DNA of 64,000 nt. Source: Parietaria judaica (lineage: Eukaryota; Streptophyta; Magnoliopsida; Rosales; Urticaceae). This document shows, piece by piece, positions 1-11,200 of this stretch. The position numbers and the translations under genes are program-made. Numbering within the stretch: position 1 is the first letter of the stretch; each line of letters starts with the position of its first letter. The notes under the pieces are model-generated. The model saw nothing but the letters and a program-made list of their open reading frames with translations, was not told the origin of the DNA and ran no database searches. The stretch is taken from assembly GCA_954871525.1 (NCBI GenBank), contig OX940865.1, forward strand, positions 28,132,420 through 28,196,419, written 5' to 3'.

Positions 1-115
1 GCTCGGGACATGCAAGCAAGTAAGTCTGCTCGAGGACAGAGAAGCTGTCCGAGCAGAAAAAGGGGAAGTCTACCCAGCAAGGAATCTTGTCCGAGCAAGC
101 TGTCCGAGATGCGGT
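1..115 (+). repeat. Partial LTR related to the solo LTR at 25.8 kb
   Basis: The segment repeats the phrase order of the LTR at 25760-26328: a 'ctcgggGACAGA' block, a 'gtCCGAGCAG' block and 'GGGAAGTCTACCCAG'. It is cut by the window start, so its full extent and any target duplication are out of view. Confidence 0.5.
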
Positions 116-249
116 GCCGTCCACTAGTAAATTTTCAAAGCGCAATCACGCTAGGAATGGACGGTGAAAGTCTCAGATTATTAGCATAATTTCCAATAAA
201 AGAAACACGCAAATAGAACCTAAGAAAAAGTTGACTCTTATTATGATAA

Positions 250-415
250 AGTTTTTTTTTTTTTTTTTTTTTTTTAGGGAAAAAGAGTCACACTTCATTA
301 ACATGGGATGGAATCCCGTTGAATATACAAGAGTTTAGCCACTCCCGGCTATTACAAGACCAAAAGTCCGTGGTAGCACCGGATAAGCGAGAGCTAGCTA
401 AAGCATGAGTAAAGT
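250..415 (-). mobile_element. LINE 3' end with poly(A) tail (relic)
   Basis: Read on the minus strand, this matches the 3' end of the LINE relic at 34.3 kb (shared phrase 'GGACTTTTGGTCTT') and finishes in a 24-base A run (T run 252-275 on the plus strand). A poly(A) tail after an RNase H-coding end is typical of L1-type plant LINEs. No open frame survives. Confidence 0.5.
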
Positions 416-714
416 TTCATGGCTATAAATGACTCTTCTATTAAAATAATGAATTATATTTAGAATTTGAAAATAATAATAAAACACAAACCTGAAAACA
501 AATTTAAGAAGAGGGCGGCTTAGCGTTAATGATCAAATTGACAACAAGCTCAAGATGGCACGTCAAGCCGCGCGGGCCGCGGCTTTGGACACGCAAATGC
601 ATAATCAACGTGACGCCAGCTTGTGCGGCTTAGCGTTTGCGTGTGGACGCGTGGCTCTGCTGGTGTGGTGGTTGATTATGCGTGGGCCCAAAGAACGAGC
701 GAATAGCCATCAAT

Positions 715-890
715 TTGACAACAAGACGGGTTGGTATCGGTGGATTCCTAGAACATGTAATGAGGTGGCAATTGCTTAGTTAAATCCCGTCTTTCCGAGC
801 TTGTATCGGACTTTTGGTCCACTGCGTGCCCTGCGTAGCTCACAAACTATGTTCAATGGGATTTTCCCCATCTTGATTAATACACTTTGG
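715..890 (+). pseudogene. LINE RNase H C-terminal relic
   Basis: The frame reads GWYRWIPRTCNEVA, then stops. It matches FRWIPRRCNEVANVL in the larger LINE relic at 34.3 kb, which is the end of the plant LINE RNase H domain (RVT_3 type), where the Asn-x-x-Ala segment is conserved. It is followed by a decayed tail with the same 'cttttggtc' phrase as the 250-415 fragment, but in the opposite orientation. It is a dead fragment only. Confidence 0.5.
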
Positions 891-1390
891 GTTTGTTATT
901 GCTAAAGTCGCCATTCATGATCTCCGATGATCCACTTTCGCAGGAGCCTCGCAGCATCCTCCGCCACCGCCGGGGGCGGATCCTGCAATCAAGCAGGGTT
1001 TCGCCAACGCGGCAGTCACCAGCTCCAGAGTCCTCATCTTGGAAGAACGCCGGTCTGACCACGCACGAGGCAATCACCGTGGCCGATCTTTGAGTTTGAG
1101 AGAGATTGAGATGGTTGTTATCTCTGTTTCTATTTAGTCTCCGAGAGAGGCGAAGTCCAGTAACAAAAAAATATTAAATTCGTCGAAGCTAAAAAAGAGA
1201 TGGATGAATTTTTTTTAAAACGCAAAAAAATAACAATTTGAGAATATATAACACTAAAAAACACTTGACTCTATGTCCATACATTTTTTAATAACCTGGG
1301 TATATATGCCGACATTAACCTAATTATATATAATAAATTGGGTATATATGCCGCCATTAACCTAAATATTAATTTGTGATGAAATACATA
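891..1390. other. Intergenic; GC-rich patch of unknown origin at 905-1093
   Basis: The patch 905-1093 is far richer in GC than its surroundings and is open for about 65 codons on both strands, without a recognised motif. It could be a captured exon or CpG-rich 5' UTR. After 1094 the DNA is AT-rich, with nothing recognisable. Confidence 0.3.
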
Positions 1391-1540
1391 CTTGTTGTCA
1401 TAAGATCAATCGATAAAGATTATAAATTAGTTGAAAGTTGAACTATCACTCAATAATTTTTTTAGCCATGTACTCTGTAATATTTAGGTAATTTGCCGTA
1501 AGTTTTTCTTAAAATAATAGAACGCAAGAAATCAAAGAAT
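1391..1540 (+). repeat. Left copy of a repeat flanking the knottin gene
   Basis: This shares 'gataaagattataaattag', 'TTTGCCGTAA' and 'AGAACGCA' in the same order as 4615-4765. The two copies are direct repeats bracketing the knottin locus and may mark an old local duplication or a two-copy transposon. Confidence 0.45.
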
Positions 1541-1554
1541 ATAATATAACCTCG

Positions 1555-1705
1555 GTAAATTTATAGTATCGATTAAATAATAATTTTATCTGGTCTCGAC
1601 TCGGGTGTAGCTAGTTAAATGAATAATTCGCTAAAATTATAAAATAATAATTTTGTGTTTAGGAGTATATAAATCTCAACTGATATATAAATAAATATTC
1701 TATGT
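1555..1705 (+). mobile_element. Emigrant/pogo-type internal fragment
   Basis: The phrases 'ctcgactcggg', 'tagctagttaaat' and 'aactgatatataaa' also occur inside the complete Emigrant-type element at 29820-30641. The terminal repeats are not recognisable here, so this is a degraded remnant. Confidence 0.4.
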
Positions 1706-2037
1706 ATTAATGAACTTCGAAAGGTGATTCGAAAACCAGACAAGGAACTATTCAATCAAAACATAACCTAAACTACCCATGGCAAAAAATCCTCTCGCTC
1801 GCCGAAGCACGTATCTGCCCACTTACTCTCCGGTTGTATCTCACACGCACACGTATACGTATATATCTACATATATCTCTCTCACTCTTGAGAAGAGTTA
1901 AAAGAAGTAGATACACATCTTTCCAATTTTAGTAGGTGGTTACCATGTGTATATAATATTGCTTCATTTCAGCACCTCATCTTGGTGATAGGGTGGGAGT
2001 GGGACAGTACTATAATTGACCACACTCATACTATCAC

Positions 2038-2045
2038 TATAAATA
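2038..2045 (+). promoter_or_regulatory. TATA box of the knottin-like gene
   Basis: TATAAATA lies 61 bp upstream of the ATG at 2106, which would put the transcription start near 2070 and leave a leader of about 35 nt. The ATG context (accATGg) is good for plant initiation. Confidence 0.6.
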
Positions 2046-2105
2046 CAGCTTCAATAATACCTCAACTCATAGACACTACCACTTCTCTCCATATATTTAG
2101 CAACC

Positions 2106-2498
2106 ATGGTGTCCAGGACGATGATCAGCCTCTACATTGGTGCAGTATTGGCACTTCTGTTTGCGGCGGCGAGTGCTTCTGCAAGCGAGCAGAACGAGAT
2201 TCAGATGGTGGTGGACAACGTGCAGGACCAGTTATCGGACAGGAAAACCAAGACGCTCTGGAGGCCACCTCGCCTGGGCTGCGTCACACTAGGCAAGCGT
2301 TGCAACTGGGGTACCTGGTGTTGCGGTTCTCTCGTGTGTGGCAACTATGGAACCTGCCAACAATCTTCTACTTGCTCAAAAATTGGCGAGAAATGCTACC
2401 TCAGTCCGTCTCCATATACGCCAAGTCAACCGTGTTGTTATCCCGATAAGTGCGTCGATCTAGACTTCTGGGGTGCCGGCCATTGTGTGTCGGCCTGA
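2106..2498 (+). CDS. Secreted double-knottin-like cysteine-rich protein
   Basis: The 130-residue single-exon protein starts with a hydrophobic signal peptide (residues 1-26, cleavage likely after ASA). A polar stretch with acidic residues follows (27-57), then twelve cysteines. These form two six-cysteine modules: C59-x6-C66-x5-C72C73-x4-C78-x5-C84, and C90-x6-C97-x12-C110C111-x4-C116-x10-C127, with a five-residue linker. Each has the C..C..CC..C..C order of inhibitor-cystine-knot peptides. A secreted, disulfide-rich defence or signalling peptide is the natural inference; the target is unknown. A TATA box at 2038 and a good start context support expression. The second module has a longer loop 2, rich in Ser and Pro. 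A transposon fragment lies 68 bp after the stop, in the probable 3' UTR. I do not recognise a named family. Confidence 0.8.
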   Translation: MVSRTMISLYIGAVLALLFAAASASASEQNEIQMVVDNVQDQLSDRKTKTLWRPPRLGCVTLGKRCNWGTWCCGSLVCGNYGTCQQSSTCSKIGEKCYLSPSPYTPSQPCCYPDKCVDLDFWGAGHCVSA

Positions 2499-2532
2499 TG
2501 AGCGCCTTTGGAAGGCATACTATGACGATAAA

Positions 2533-2566
2533 GATGATCAGAATGATGAAACCTTTGAATGCTCGT
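2533..2566 (+). repeat. 34-bp direct repeat, left copy
   Basis: This is identical to 4399-4432 and begins GATGATCAGAATGATG. The pair brackets the hAT fragment. It is far longer than the 8 bp a hAT transposase makes. Confidence 0.85.
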
Positions 2567-4398
2567 GCCCACGCCAATGCCGTATAAATAATGAAGGAAA
2601 GTTTGACCAATTTTAGGGACGATTGTTTTCATCAAAGGTGTGCGTGTCATATTATAAACTTGATAGTTCAATCCGGCTTAAAAGTTATTTCCGATAGTAT
2701 CGCCAAAATTAGGAACACGATTTTGTATATACGATCATCTACTATGCGTACAGTTTCTTGGGAAGATTATTGCAGGGCTCACGGTTACCCGGTAAGAACG
2801 TTTCAACCGGATATGCCAATCCGTTGGAACTCGACCTACATGATGTTGGATGCTGTCCTACCCTACAAGGAGCTTCTTACAAACTGGATCAACAGCCCGG
2901 GACAAGAAGACCGCGAAGACATCACTCCGGACGATTGGCTAATCGCCATCCAATTCCATGTTTTTCTACAACTTTTTAATCAAATTATTATTGATTTATC
3001 TCATGTTTACTCACCCACGTCGCAGAGAGCTTTGCCAGCTAATTTCGATATACTTTGTCATTTTGAAACCGCTAAACGTAATGCTTTATTTACCGATGTA
3101 CTAACCCCGATGATTGCAAAGTTTCAGAGTTATTGGAGTCCTGAAAACCTCCCATTTCTATACTGTGCCGCTGTGATCGTGGATCCGACACTTAAGCTTT
3201 CCAGGCTACAGGAGGTCTTAAATTGCATGCAAGAAATCACGGGGGAGCCCTACATGACGCACAATTACTTCGATGCGGATCAGAAGATGAAGGCTCTTTA
3301 CCAAGAGTACGAGCAAAAATATAACGACATCGAAGATCAGCGGGAGGAAACGAATCAACAACAACAACAAACTCAAGTAATTTTTTAATTTTATTTCTTA
3401 AGATTAATTATTTTTATTTCCTAACATTACTCTAAACTTTAATATTTTTGGTTCAATATAGGGCGGACGCGGGGGCGGTAGTTCACAATCACCATACGTG
3501 TACAATCACCGTTTATTCTACAACCTTACGGCTATTGGGCGCGGCAATGCATCGACTTCTTCACCGACTTCACAAGGAAGTGGCGCTTCGGGATCTCGAG
3601 TTCTTGGTCGACGTCAACGACGACACAACATCGACGAGTACGCCCGATTCTGCAACCTTCCTCCGACACCGTGCCCAAACAAAGGCCTCGACATTCTTCA
3701 ATTGTGGCACGCAAATCGATCGGAGTATCCGGTCTTATCCTTGTTGGCTCGTGACATTCTCACCATCCCGGTATCAACGGTATCATCGGAGGCGGCATTC
3801 TCAATGGCCGGAAGGATGTTAGAGCCTCGCCGCAAGTCTACAAAATCATTGATGGTCGAGATCCTTATGCTTTCGAGAGATTGGATTATGGCCAAGAAAC
3901 GACAACAAGAAAACGATATGTAATTGGCGAATTACTTTTCACAGATTCAAATGTAATTCGTTTTCAATTGTTCGTTTTCTTATTGTACTTTGAATTTGTA
4001 ACTTCGTTTGCCGTTGTAGTTGTACTTTCCCGTATCCTACCATCGAGTTTGTTGAATAAAAACACATATTTACTTTCTTTTGTTTTGTTGTTGTATGTTT
4101 TATTTATCTCATAATTATTTTTTAAATATTTCAAACACTTAAAATAATTTTAATTTTTTTTTTCAAAACCGAACTTAAGTACCAAATGTTTAGATTTAAC
4201 CAAGTAAACGAAACGAGGGACTAAACAATAAATAACAATAAATAACACAATTAAAAATTAAAAAAAAAATACAAAACCCGGAACCGGATATATCCGGGAT
4301 TTTTTTTTCCCGGACCCGGATATATCCGGTTCCGGGTTTTACTAAAAAAAAAAAAAATCCGGTCGGTAGGCAAAAAGCCCTACATTTTGGGGACTAAC
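2567..4398 (+). mobile_element. Ac-like hAT fragment inserted downstream of the knottin gene
   Basis: The 1832-bp insert holds the 3' two-thirds of an Ac-like transposase gene with one intron, its 3' flank, and a subterminal palindromic zone (4270-4345, repeats of CCGGATATATCCGG). The end sequence 'acattttggggact' also ends the second copy near 16.94 kb. It has no left terminal repeat and no 8-bp target duplication; identical 34-bp repeats flank it instead. This fits insertion by break repair or template switching better than transposition. Confidence 0.7.
2591..3923 (+). pseudogene. hAT (Ac-type) transposase, N-terminally truncated
   Basis: Exons 2591-3376 and 3462-3923 join in frame across a GT-AG intron. 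The first carries CACHIINLIVQSGLK, the conserved start of the plant hAT RNase H-fold region. The second ends in the hAT dimerisation domain: LTIPVSTVSSEAAFSMAGRM followed by LEPRRKSTKSLMVEILMLSR. The BED zinc finger and the first catalytic block are missing, so the protein cannot work as a transposase. The gene lies inside the 2567-4398 insert, and its second exon is nearly repeated at 16012-16479. A short Gln run and a Gly-rich stretch lie at the exon junction. Confidence 0.8.
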
Positions 4399-4432
4399 GA
4401 TGATCAGAATGATGAAACCTTTGAATGCTCGT
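4399..4432 (+). repeat. 34-bp direct repeat, right copy
   Basis: This is identical to 2533-2566. Sequence after it (from 4433) reads as the displaced continuation of the knottin 3' flank. Confidence 0.85.
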
Positions 4433-5147
4433 TTTTATTTCAATTTGTGTACGTAAGTATGTTTTATAATATCTACAATAAGGTGATCACTCACGTTAGC
4501 TTCGTGCGAGATCCATGCATGAATTGTGTGTATATGTATGCCTACTTGACTAGCGCACATGAATAATAACAAGTATCTGTTTATATTATCTTGTAGTAGT
4601 ACAGGAGACAGATACTTTGTTATCGTAAGATACAGAAACGATATGTACAGTCGATAAAGATTATAAATTAGTTGAAACTATCTCTCAAGAAAATTGCTAT
4701 TATAAGTTTTTTTTGCCGTAAATATTTCTGAAAATAACAGAACGCAGATAATTAGAGAATAAATACAAAAAGAGGAAGGTGTAGGGAAAGTACTCAGCTT
4801 GACAAAACGCATGATGTGTTATTTTATTGAAGAATAATAGCGGTGAAAATAATTAATGCTTTACATCATCGTGGCGAAAGTTCTCAATCTTTTTTCTATC
4901 CATGGCAAAATTTCTTATAATAGTGGCAAAAGTTTCTTTTTTTTTTTCGCGGCAAATTAAAGTTCCTAGTGAATTGAATTAAATTTTGGACTCAAATAAA
5001 CACTATTTAAGTTAGAGAAGGTTACCTTCAGGAAATCTAAGCAAAATAAAAATATTTATTCAAGACCTTCTCAAAGTCAACATTAGAAAGCTAAAAGTGC
5101 CGATAGAATGCCAAAAAGCCTCTAACATTCATCACACACACACACGC

Positions 5148-5150
<3 letters not shown>
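4433..5150 (+). other. Displaced knottin 3' flank and intergenic DNA, with repeat copy
   Basis: 4433-4500 is probably the original 3' UTR of the knottin gene, now cut off by the insertion. 4615-4765 is the right copy of the flanking repeat at 1391-1540. The remainder is AT-rich with no coding signal. Confidence 0.4.

Positions 5151-5202
<52 letters not shown>
5151..5202. repeat. (TA)n microsatellite after the cyclase stop codon
   Basis: About 25 TA units lie one base from the TAA of the minus-strand oxidosqualene cyclase, so the transcript's 3' UTR would begin with a UA-repeat hairpin. Confidence 0.9.
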
Positions 5203-5203
<1 letters not shown>

Positions 5204-5206
<3 letters not shown>

Positions 5207-8200
5207 CAAGTTGTTCATATGAGATACAAGAAACAAATTACGGTATAGAGCGAGAGCCCAAATAGGTAAAATATTTTTATACGTTGAGTAATGTAGTATT
5301 AAGTTCCTCATGGAAACGCCAGTCATCTCCTGCAATTTCAAATTTTCACTATCACTTTGTTGCTTCCATAATGAGCCGTGAAATTATATTAATTCATGAC
5401 ATTATATTAATTTCAAGTTTCCCTAAGTCGTCGATTAATCTACTCATGCATTCCGATAATATGTTTGACTAAAATTTAATTATTTTTAATCATATTTTCT
5501 CAAATATTGTATATATCACTTTGTCACACACAGACATAAAAGATCATTTAATTTAATTTATGGTGGATTTGTTTAGTTATTTATACTAGATTATTCCTCA
5601 TAAACTACGTTTAGTACAAAATTTATCTATCCATTAATCTTGTCATGCACTCTATAAATTTATAATAATATACAATTTCAAAATGCACATACATGGTCAC
5701 AAAAGTAAATGCTAATTATATATATATTACTGCTCCAAAGTTATTTCATTATTTAAAGTATAAATTCGACTATAGTTATGCGCTCCAAAGTGTGTTCTAA
5801 ATTTGTATACTTTTCAATAATAAATCAAACAAAATATTCCATTTTCTCTCACTGTTTTTCTTAAACAATTTATCTAACTGAAAATTTCTTTTAAATTTGT
5901 TAAATAATTTTCCTAATTAATTGCTTCAGCTTATAAATCTAATCCCTAAATATTTTCCGAGTTTAATATTTTTACTAATCTCTAGATTTTGTTGTTTTAC
6001 TCTAATATATTGGCTAGTAAATCGAGACCGTCATATCAAGATTGTACTGTCCAAATGAAATTTAATAAAAAAAATTAAAGAGGTAAATCTGGAACCGGTT
6101 TTATTTTGGTTTGTTGCATATATAATTGAACAGATATAGGCTTTATATAGCGATGCAAAAATAGTACCTGTTGAGGAAAATCACCATTTTCCAATTGAGA
6201 ATTGATCAATAATCTTGCAGCACGGTGGATGGGAGTGGGGTCTCTCTCAACCTATTATTCATGATAGAAAAAGATTCAAATCAAATGTCACTTATATGTA
6301 AATAGTACTTAGAATTTGGATAGCAAGTATGCTATATATATATAGTCTAATTCTCTAAAATATTAATTAAAGAAAGTGTCGAAGTTGTTACCTGCCCACC
6401 ATGGATCAAAGCCATCAATGCAAACGAAGTCTGCACCAAGTTTGAGCGTCCTCCTTCTAAAGGTGTGTATACCTTCCATTCAAATGATTCATATGCATAT
6501 GATGTCGCGTTTCACCGTTAAATCAGACTTGAATTCTTTTATAAATTACTCGTAATTTTTCAAATTTCGTGAAAAAAACTTGTTCAGATCGATCAATAAA
6601 ATCGGTATATATACGTAGACGCCTCGAGTTTCTACTCTTGTTTTAGTTTTATATATGTATTTTTCTGTTGCACTCTTGTGGAATCTCATGAACATGGACG
6701 TTATGCTTGAGTATTTTATACTTTATAGCTCTTTGGAAAGAAAAAAAAAAACTGAAAAATACAGCAACTTTTTTGCTAAACATCAGAACATTAATGAAGA
6801 GCTTGGAACCTTGGTAGGGCATGAAACGTAGCTTTCGCCCCATCCGCCATCTCGGCCTTGCACATATAACAAGAAATCGAGTGCTCGGCAGAGAGATTCA
6901 CAGTTGCGGTGGGTTCTCCCGGCGGAGACCAAGCCTTTCACGGCAAACCACGTGCCGTAGGTGAAGCACACACCCCAATTGCCATACCAAGACCCGTCAG
7001 CCATTTGCTCTTCTTCTATGAATTGTGCTGCTTTGCTGATGAACTTATCAAGCTCACATCTTCTGTGTCTTGGATATATGTTACTGAACAAACTCAATGC
7101 CTGGATTGAAGACGACGTGCACTCTACGTACCTGGAAATAAATAAATATGTAAACATTTATACGTGCATATATATAATATAACTGCACGCGAGAATTCAT
7201 GATAATAATATTCTTTTTGCTTACTCGTATTCGATTACAACGTCCTTCACAATCTCCGCGGGATTGAGCAACTGCGAAGTAGAGTAACAAAGAGACATAA
7301 TATGTCATTCTGAATTTCGAAGTGTATAATTTGTAGTCTCATCAATCAGCGGCAAACCAAGGAAACAAATTTTGAAGAGAGTTGGAATTTTGTAGGCCAA
7401 AATTATGATTAAAAATTCAATGAAAATTGTAGGGGTGAAACCGGAACCGGGAACCGGGAAATTGTATTTTTTTGGTACCTATCCCGATTATTCGGGAATT
7501 TTTTTTATGGTACCGGTTCCCTTTTTTTGTGTGTGCATATTTCCCGTTTTAAAAAAAAAAAAAAAAAACTGGAACCGGGAAAAATCGTGAAATAATCGTG
7601 AAAAAAATTGTGATAATATTCGTGAAATAAACCCTAGTTTTTTTTTTTAAGAATCGCAAGCAAGAACCACAAGTGAGAGAGAGAGGATTCGTGTGAGGAA
7701 GAATGAGGGTGATGAAAAGTTGAAAATAAACCCTAGTGTTTTTTAATTGTAAAAAACGACCTTAGGTGAAGAAAAAAATAACATATAATACTAAAACGAC
7801 ATTAAAAATACAAAAAACCTACTTGTAGTTTAAAAACCGGAACCGGTACCAAAAATCGGGAACCGGGAAGTACTGGTTCCCGGTTTAAAACATAATTCCC
7901 CTACCTTTTTTTTGAAACCATTCCGGAACCGGTACCGGAACCGGGACAAAACTGAGAAACGGTGACAAAATTTTCAGCCCTAGAAAATTGATTATTATCT
8001 TTTTATTACCTCCAACCATTTTGCACCTCTAGCAGGCTCCCACACTGAAACACCACCATTGGAGCTCTTTTAAGAAGACGAGAGTTTCGGTTAGTATACA
8101 TACGTATTAAGGTGCATAATATGTTTATATATTATATGGTATGAAGTCTAATAAATATTGTATAAATAGCTATGTAATGGACATAACGAAGAATATTTGA

Positions 8201-11200
8201 TTTCTCACTTGTAGAGAAAGTACAATGTTCACTGAATCGAATAGATGCTCTGCTGCCATTGGCTCTCCCACAAGATCCGGTGACATCATCGACAGCAATA
8301 GACAACACTGTGAAATTAATTACCACTCATATAATATTTATTTATAAATGAATAAGTGAAATATACATTATCATCTATTTTTTTTTACTAAATACTCATA
8401 AAATCAAATCAGTTAAGAAAATACTCAGTTTGATAACAGAAGACAAAAATAACATTCACATCCTATATTTTTCTCTTTCTCTCTCCACATTCTACATTTT
8501 TTCTACGGTAAACTGCGACTAAAGTACTCAATATTTTAAACATTTTGAATTATGTACCTGAGTTTTTTTTAGTGGCTACAGTATCTAAAGTTACTTCTGT
8601 TAAGGAATTTAGTTTCTTCCGTTAAACTCCGTTAGTAGTGTTCTAGCAGCAGCGGTTTTAGGTACTAACCACCAAAAAAAGTTTAGGCACATAATTATTT
8701 TTTGAAACATTTGGTACTTTAGCCACAATTTACCCAATATCTGAAGTGCCATGTAGGAGACCACTAAAGGAGTTTGACAGAGGAAACCAAATTCCTTAAT
8801 AGAACATCGATAAATTAGCACTCATTAAATTAATAACCTCGATTAAATAATATTTTTTCCCGGTCCTTACTCCGGCCTAACTAGCTAAATTAATAATTCT
8901 CTAGATTTATAAGATAATATTTTTTTATTATAAGTATATACGTCCCAACTGATATATAAATTAATAATTTAGTATAAAAATAATAACATTACATATATAA
9001 TTATGAAATCACTATAAATAAATAATAATACTGCATAATTAGTTATGAAATCATTTTGAATAAAAAATAATTACATTAATTAACTAATTATATAAAAAAT
9101 TTGAAATGCGAATAGGGCCGGCCCTGAGGCTAGGCGGGCAAGGCGACGGCCGGCCCTGAGGCTAGGCGGGAAATACTAATTAAATTTATTTTTATTGTCA
9201 CACTCATATTTATCCATCTAGAGGTGTCAAGTGGGCCGGGGCGGGCAGGCCCGGCCCACAACCCGTTAAGATGTTAAACGGGGCGGGCTTGACCCGCCTC
9301 GCTCAATGTGCGGGGCGGGGCGGGTTTTGGAAGAGCCATCAAGGCCCACCCCGGCCCATGAACCCGAACCCACAATGTCACGGGGCGAGGCGGGGCGGGA
9401 TTTTTACAAGTCAAAATTTGTGGGCTTTTCCGGGTTAAATTTAGTTGGCTTTTTACAAACCAAAACGGGTTGGATTTTTCCGGGTTGATTTGTAATAATG
9501 ATTTATATCTTTTAGTGAAAACTATAAATTAAATTCAATACAAATTAAAACTAATATAAACATAGAAGATAATGAATAGAGTAATGAACAATATCTTTAA
9601 CATTTTTCTATTTGCTCGATAATCAAATTCTCATTTGAAAGTCGAGTAACATAATGCAAATAAGATTCAATCACAAGAATTAATCACATACTTGGAAATT
9701 ATATTATACTTTACCAAAACCCTAGTTATAACACAAAAAATTTCAAATCGATTAACGAATTATGAAATTAATTAACGAAGTTGAAATTGTTTAATTAAAT
9801 TATTAAAGAACTATATAGAATATATACAATAAATAAAGTAATGGATTGTTTATTAATATACAGATAATTTTTATATTCTATAATAATAAATTATTTAAGA
9901 GTATTTTTTTCATATTTTCATCAATATTAATATCACAACTTAATTTTTTTTTATATATAAAAATGTGATTTATGTGGGCTTTTAAACGGGGCGAGGCGGG
10001 TTGGTCACGGGGCGGGTTTATGTGGGCTTCGGGGCGGGGCGGGGCGGGTTTGAGGCGGGCCTATAAAAACATAACCCAACCTGACCCTTTTGATAGGGTC
10101 GGGCCTAGCCCGGCCCATAAAAAGACGGGGCGAGGCGGGGCAAACTCGCTTTTTTTACGTGTCGCGGCGGGTGGGCTTGGGCCGGCCCGGCCCGATTGAC
10201 ACCTCTATATCCATCTGATATGAAAATAATGTAATTGTTGTTAATTATAATTATCGGCTATCATACCCTCGATGTTTAAAGTTTATCTCATCAAATTCAT
10301 ATTAAAAAATAAAATATATTTTTATTAAAATCTAATGAAACTAACTCTTTAATATAATATATGGTCGTTTGATTTATGCTATAACATTAATTTAGATTTT
10401 TTACGGTTTGGCATAAAAACTAGTATGATTGACATCATTTTTTCTTTCTTTTTATCTGTGAGTAAAAAAAATCGATAAAAAGAATACATTTTAAAATTTA
10501 AAGTAAACATGAAACATAAAATAGTATCACAGACTAATTTATCAACAATTATTATAAATTAAAAAAATATGTAAATAAAAACATTTTAATTCTTTTTAGG
10601 GGCCCCCTATGTAATTTCGCCTATAGGGCCCCCATCAAGTCAGGGCTAGATGAAAACGATTATGAAGTATTATCGTATTCTTGAAATTTATGTCTCACTC
10701 ATCTTCGACTCTAAGCCTCCACATGACATTAAACTAGCTCCATTTCAATAATATCATCTTCAAACTATGTATTATGATTACACTATTCTTGACATATTAT
10801 ATAGGAACTTTTCTTCTTTTAATTTTAATGATTATGTAATTAATTTTAATATCATCTTCAAATTAATTAATTCGATAAATATAATAAATTTTGACGGTCC
10901 CAACATTATTAATTTATAGAGGTTATGCTGTACAAAATTTTAAAACTTCACAACTCTAACTTTAAAACTTCGTTTGACTTATAAAAATTATCGTTGGAAA
11001 GCTTGTGAAGTATATGGTTTAACTTGGTTTAACTTTCCAATGATAGCTGGAAATATATGGTTTTGAAGTATTTTAAAATAATGCATTCTATAAATTTACA
11101 TATATGTAATTTTATATTGACACGACATTATTTCATGACACGACATAATTAAGATTTTGATTGAGTATCATTTATTTAATTCTCACAAAAAGATTATTAT

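Larger units (their letters stand above)
8821..10930. mobile_element. Decayed Emigrant-type element carrying nested insertions
   Basis: The left part (8821-8990: 'cggtccttactccgg', 'cctaactagctaaatt') and the right end (10890-10930: 'ttaatttatagagg') match the complete Emigrant-type element at 29820-30641. Between them lie a GGCCGGCCC-flanked insertion (about 9114-10648) and, inside that, a hAT MITE (9219-10207). The nest makes up most of cyclase intron 6. Confidence 0.55.

Noticed and set aside
2533..4432. The 34-bp repeats as a normal hAT target duplication
   Set aside because: hAT transposases make 8-bp duplications. The insert is also 5'-truncated and has no left terminal repeat.
5151..5202. 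TA and G-rich runs as CRISPR or origin-like arrays
   Set aside because: They are simple microsatellites and MITE ends in a plant genome, without spacers.
9306..10199. Open frames of 60-75 codons with many Gly/Arg/Pro near the G-rich hAT ends
   Set aside because: They lie in the low-complexity GGGGCGGG ends of a MITE, are open on several frames and have no homology that I recognise; they are composition artefacts.
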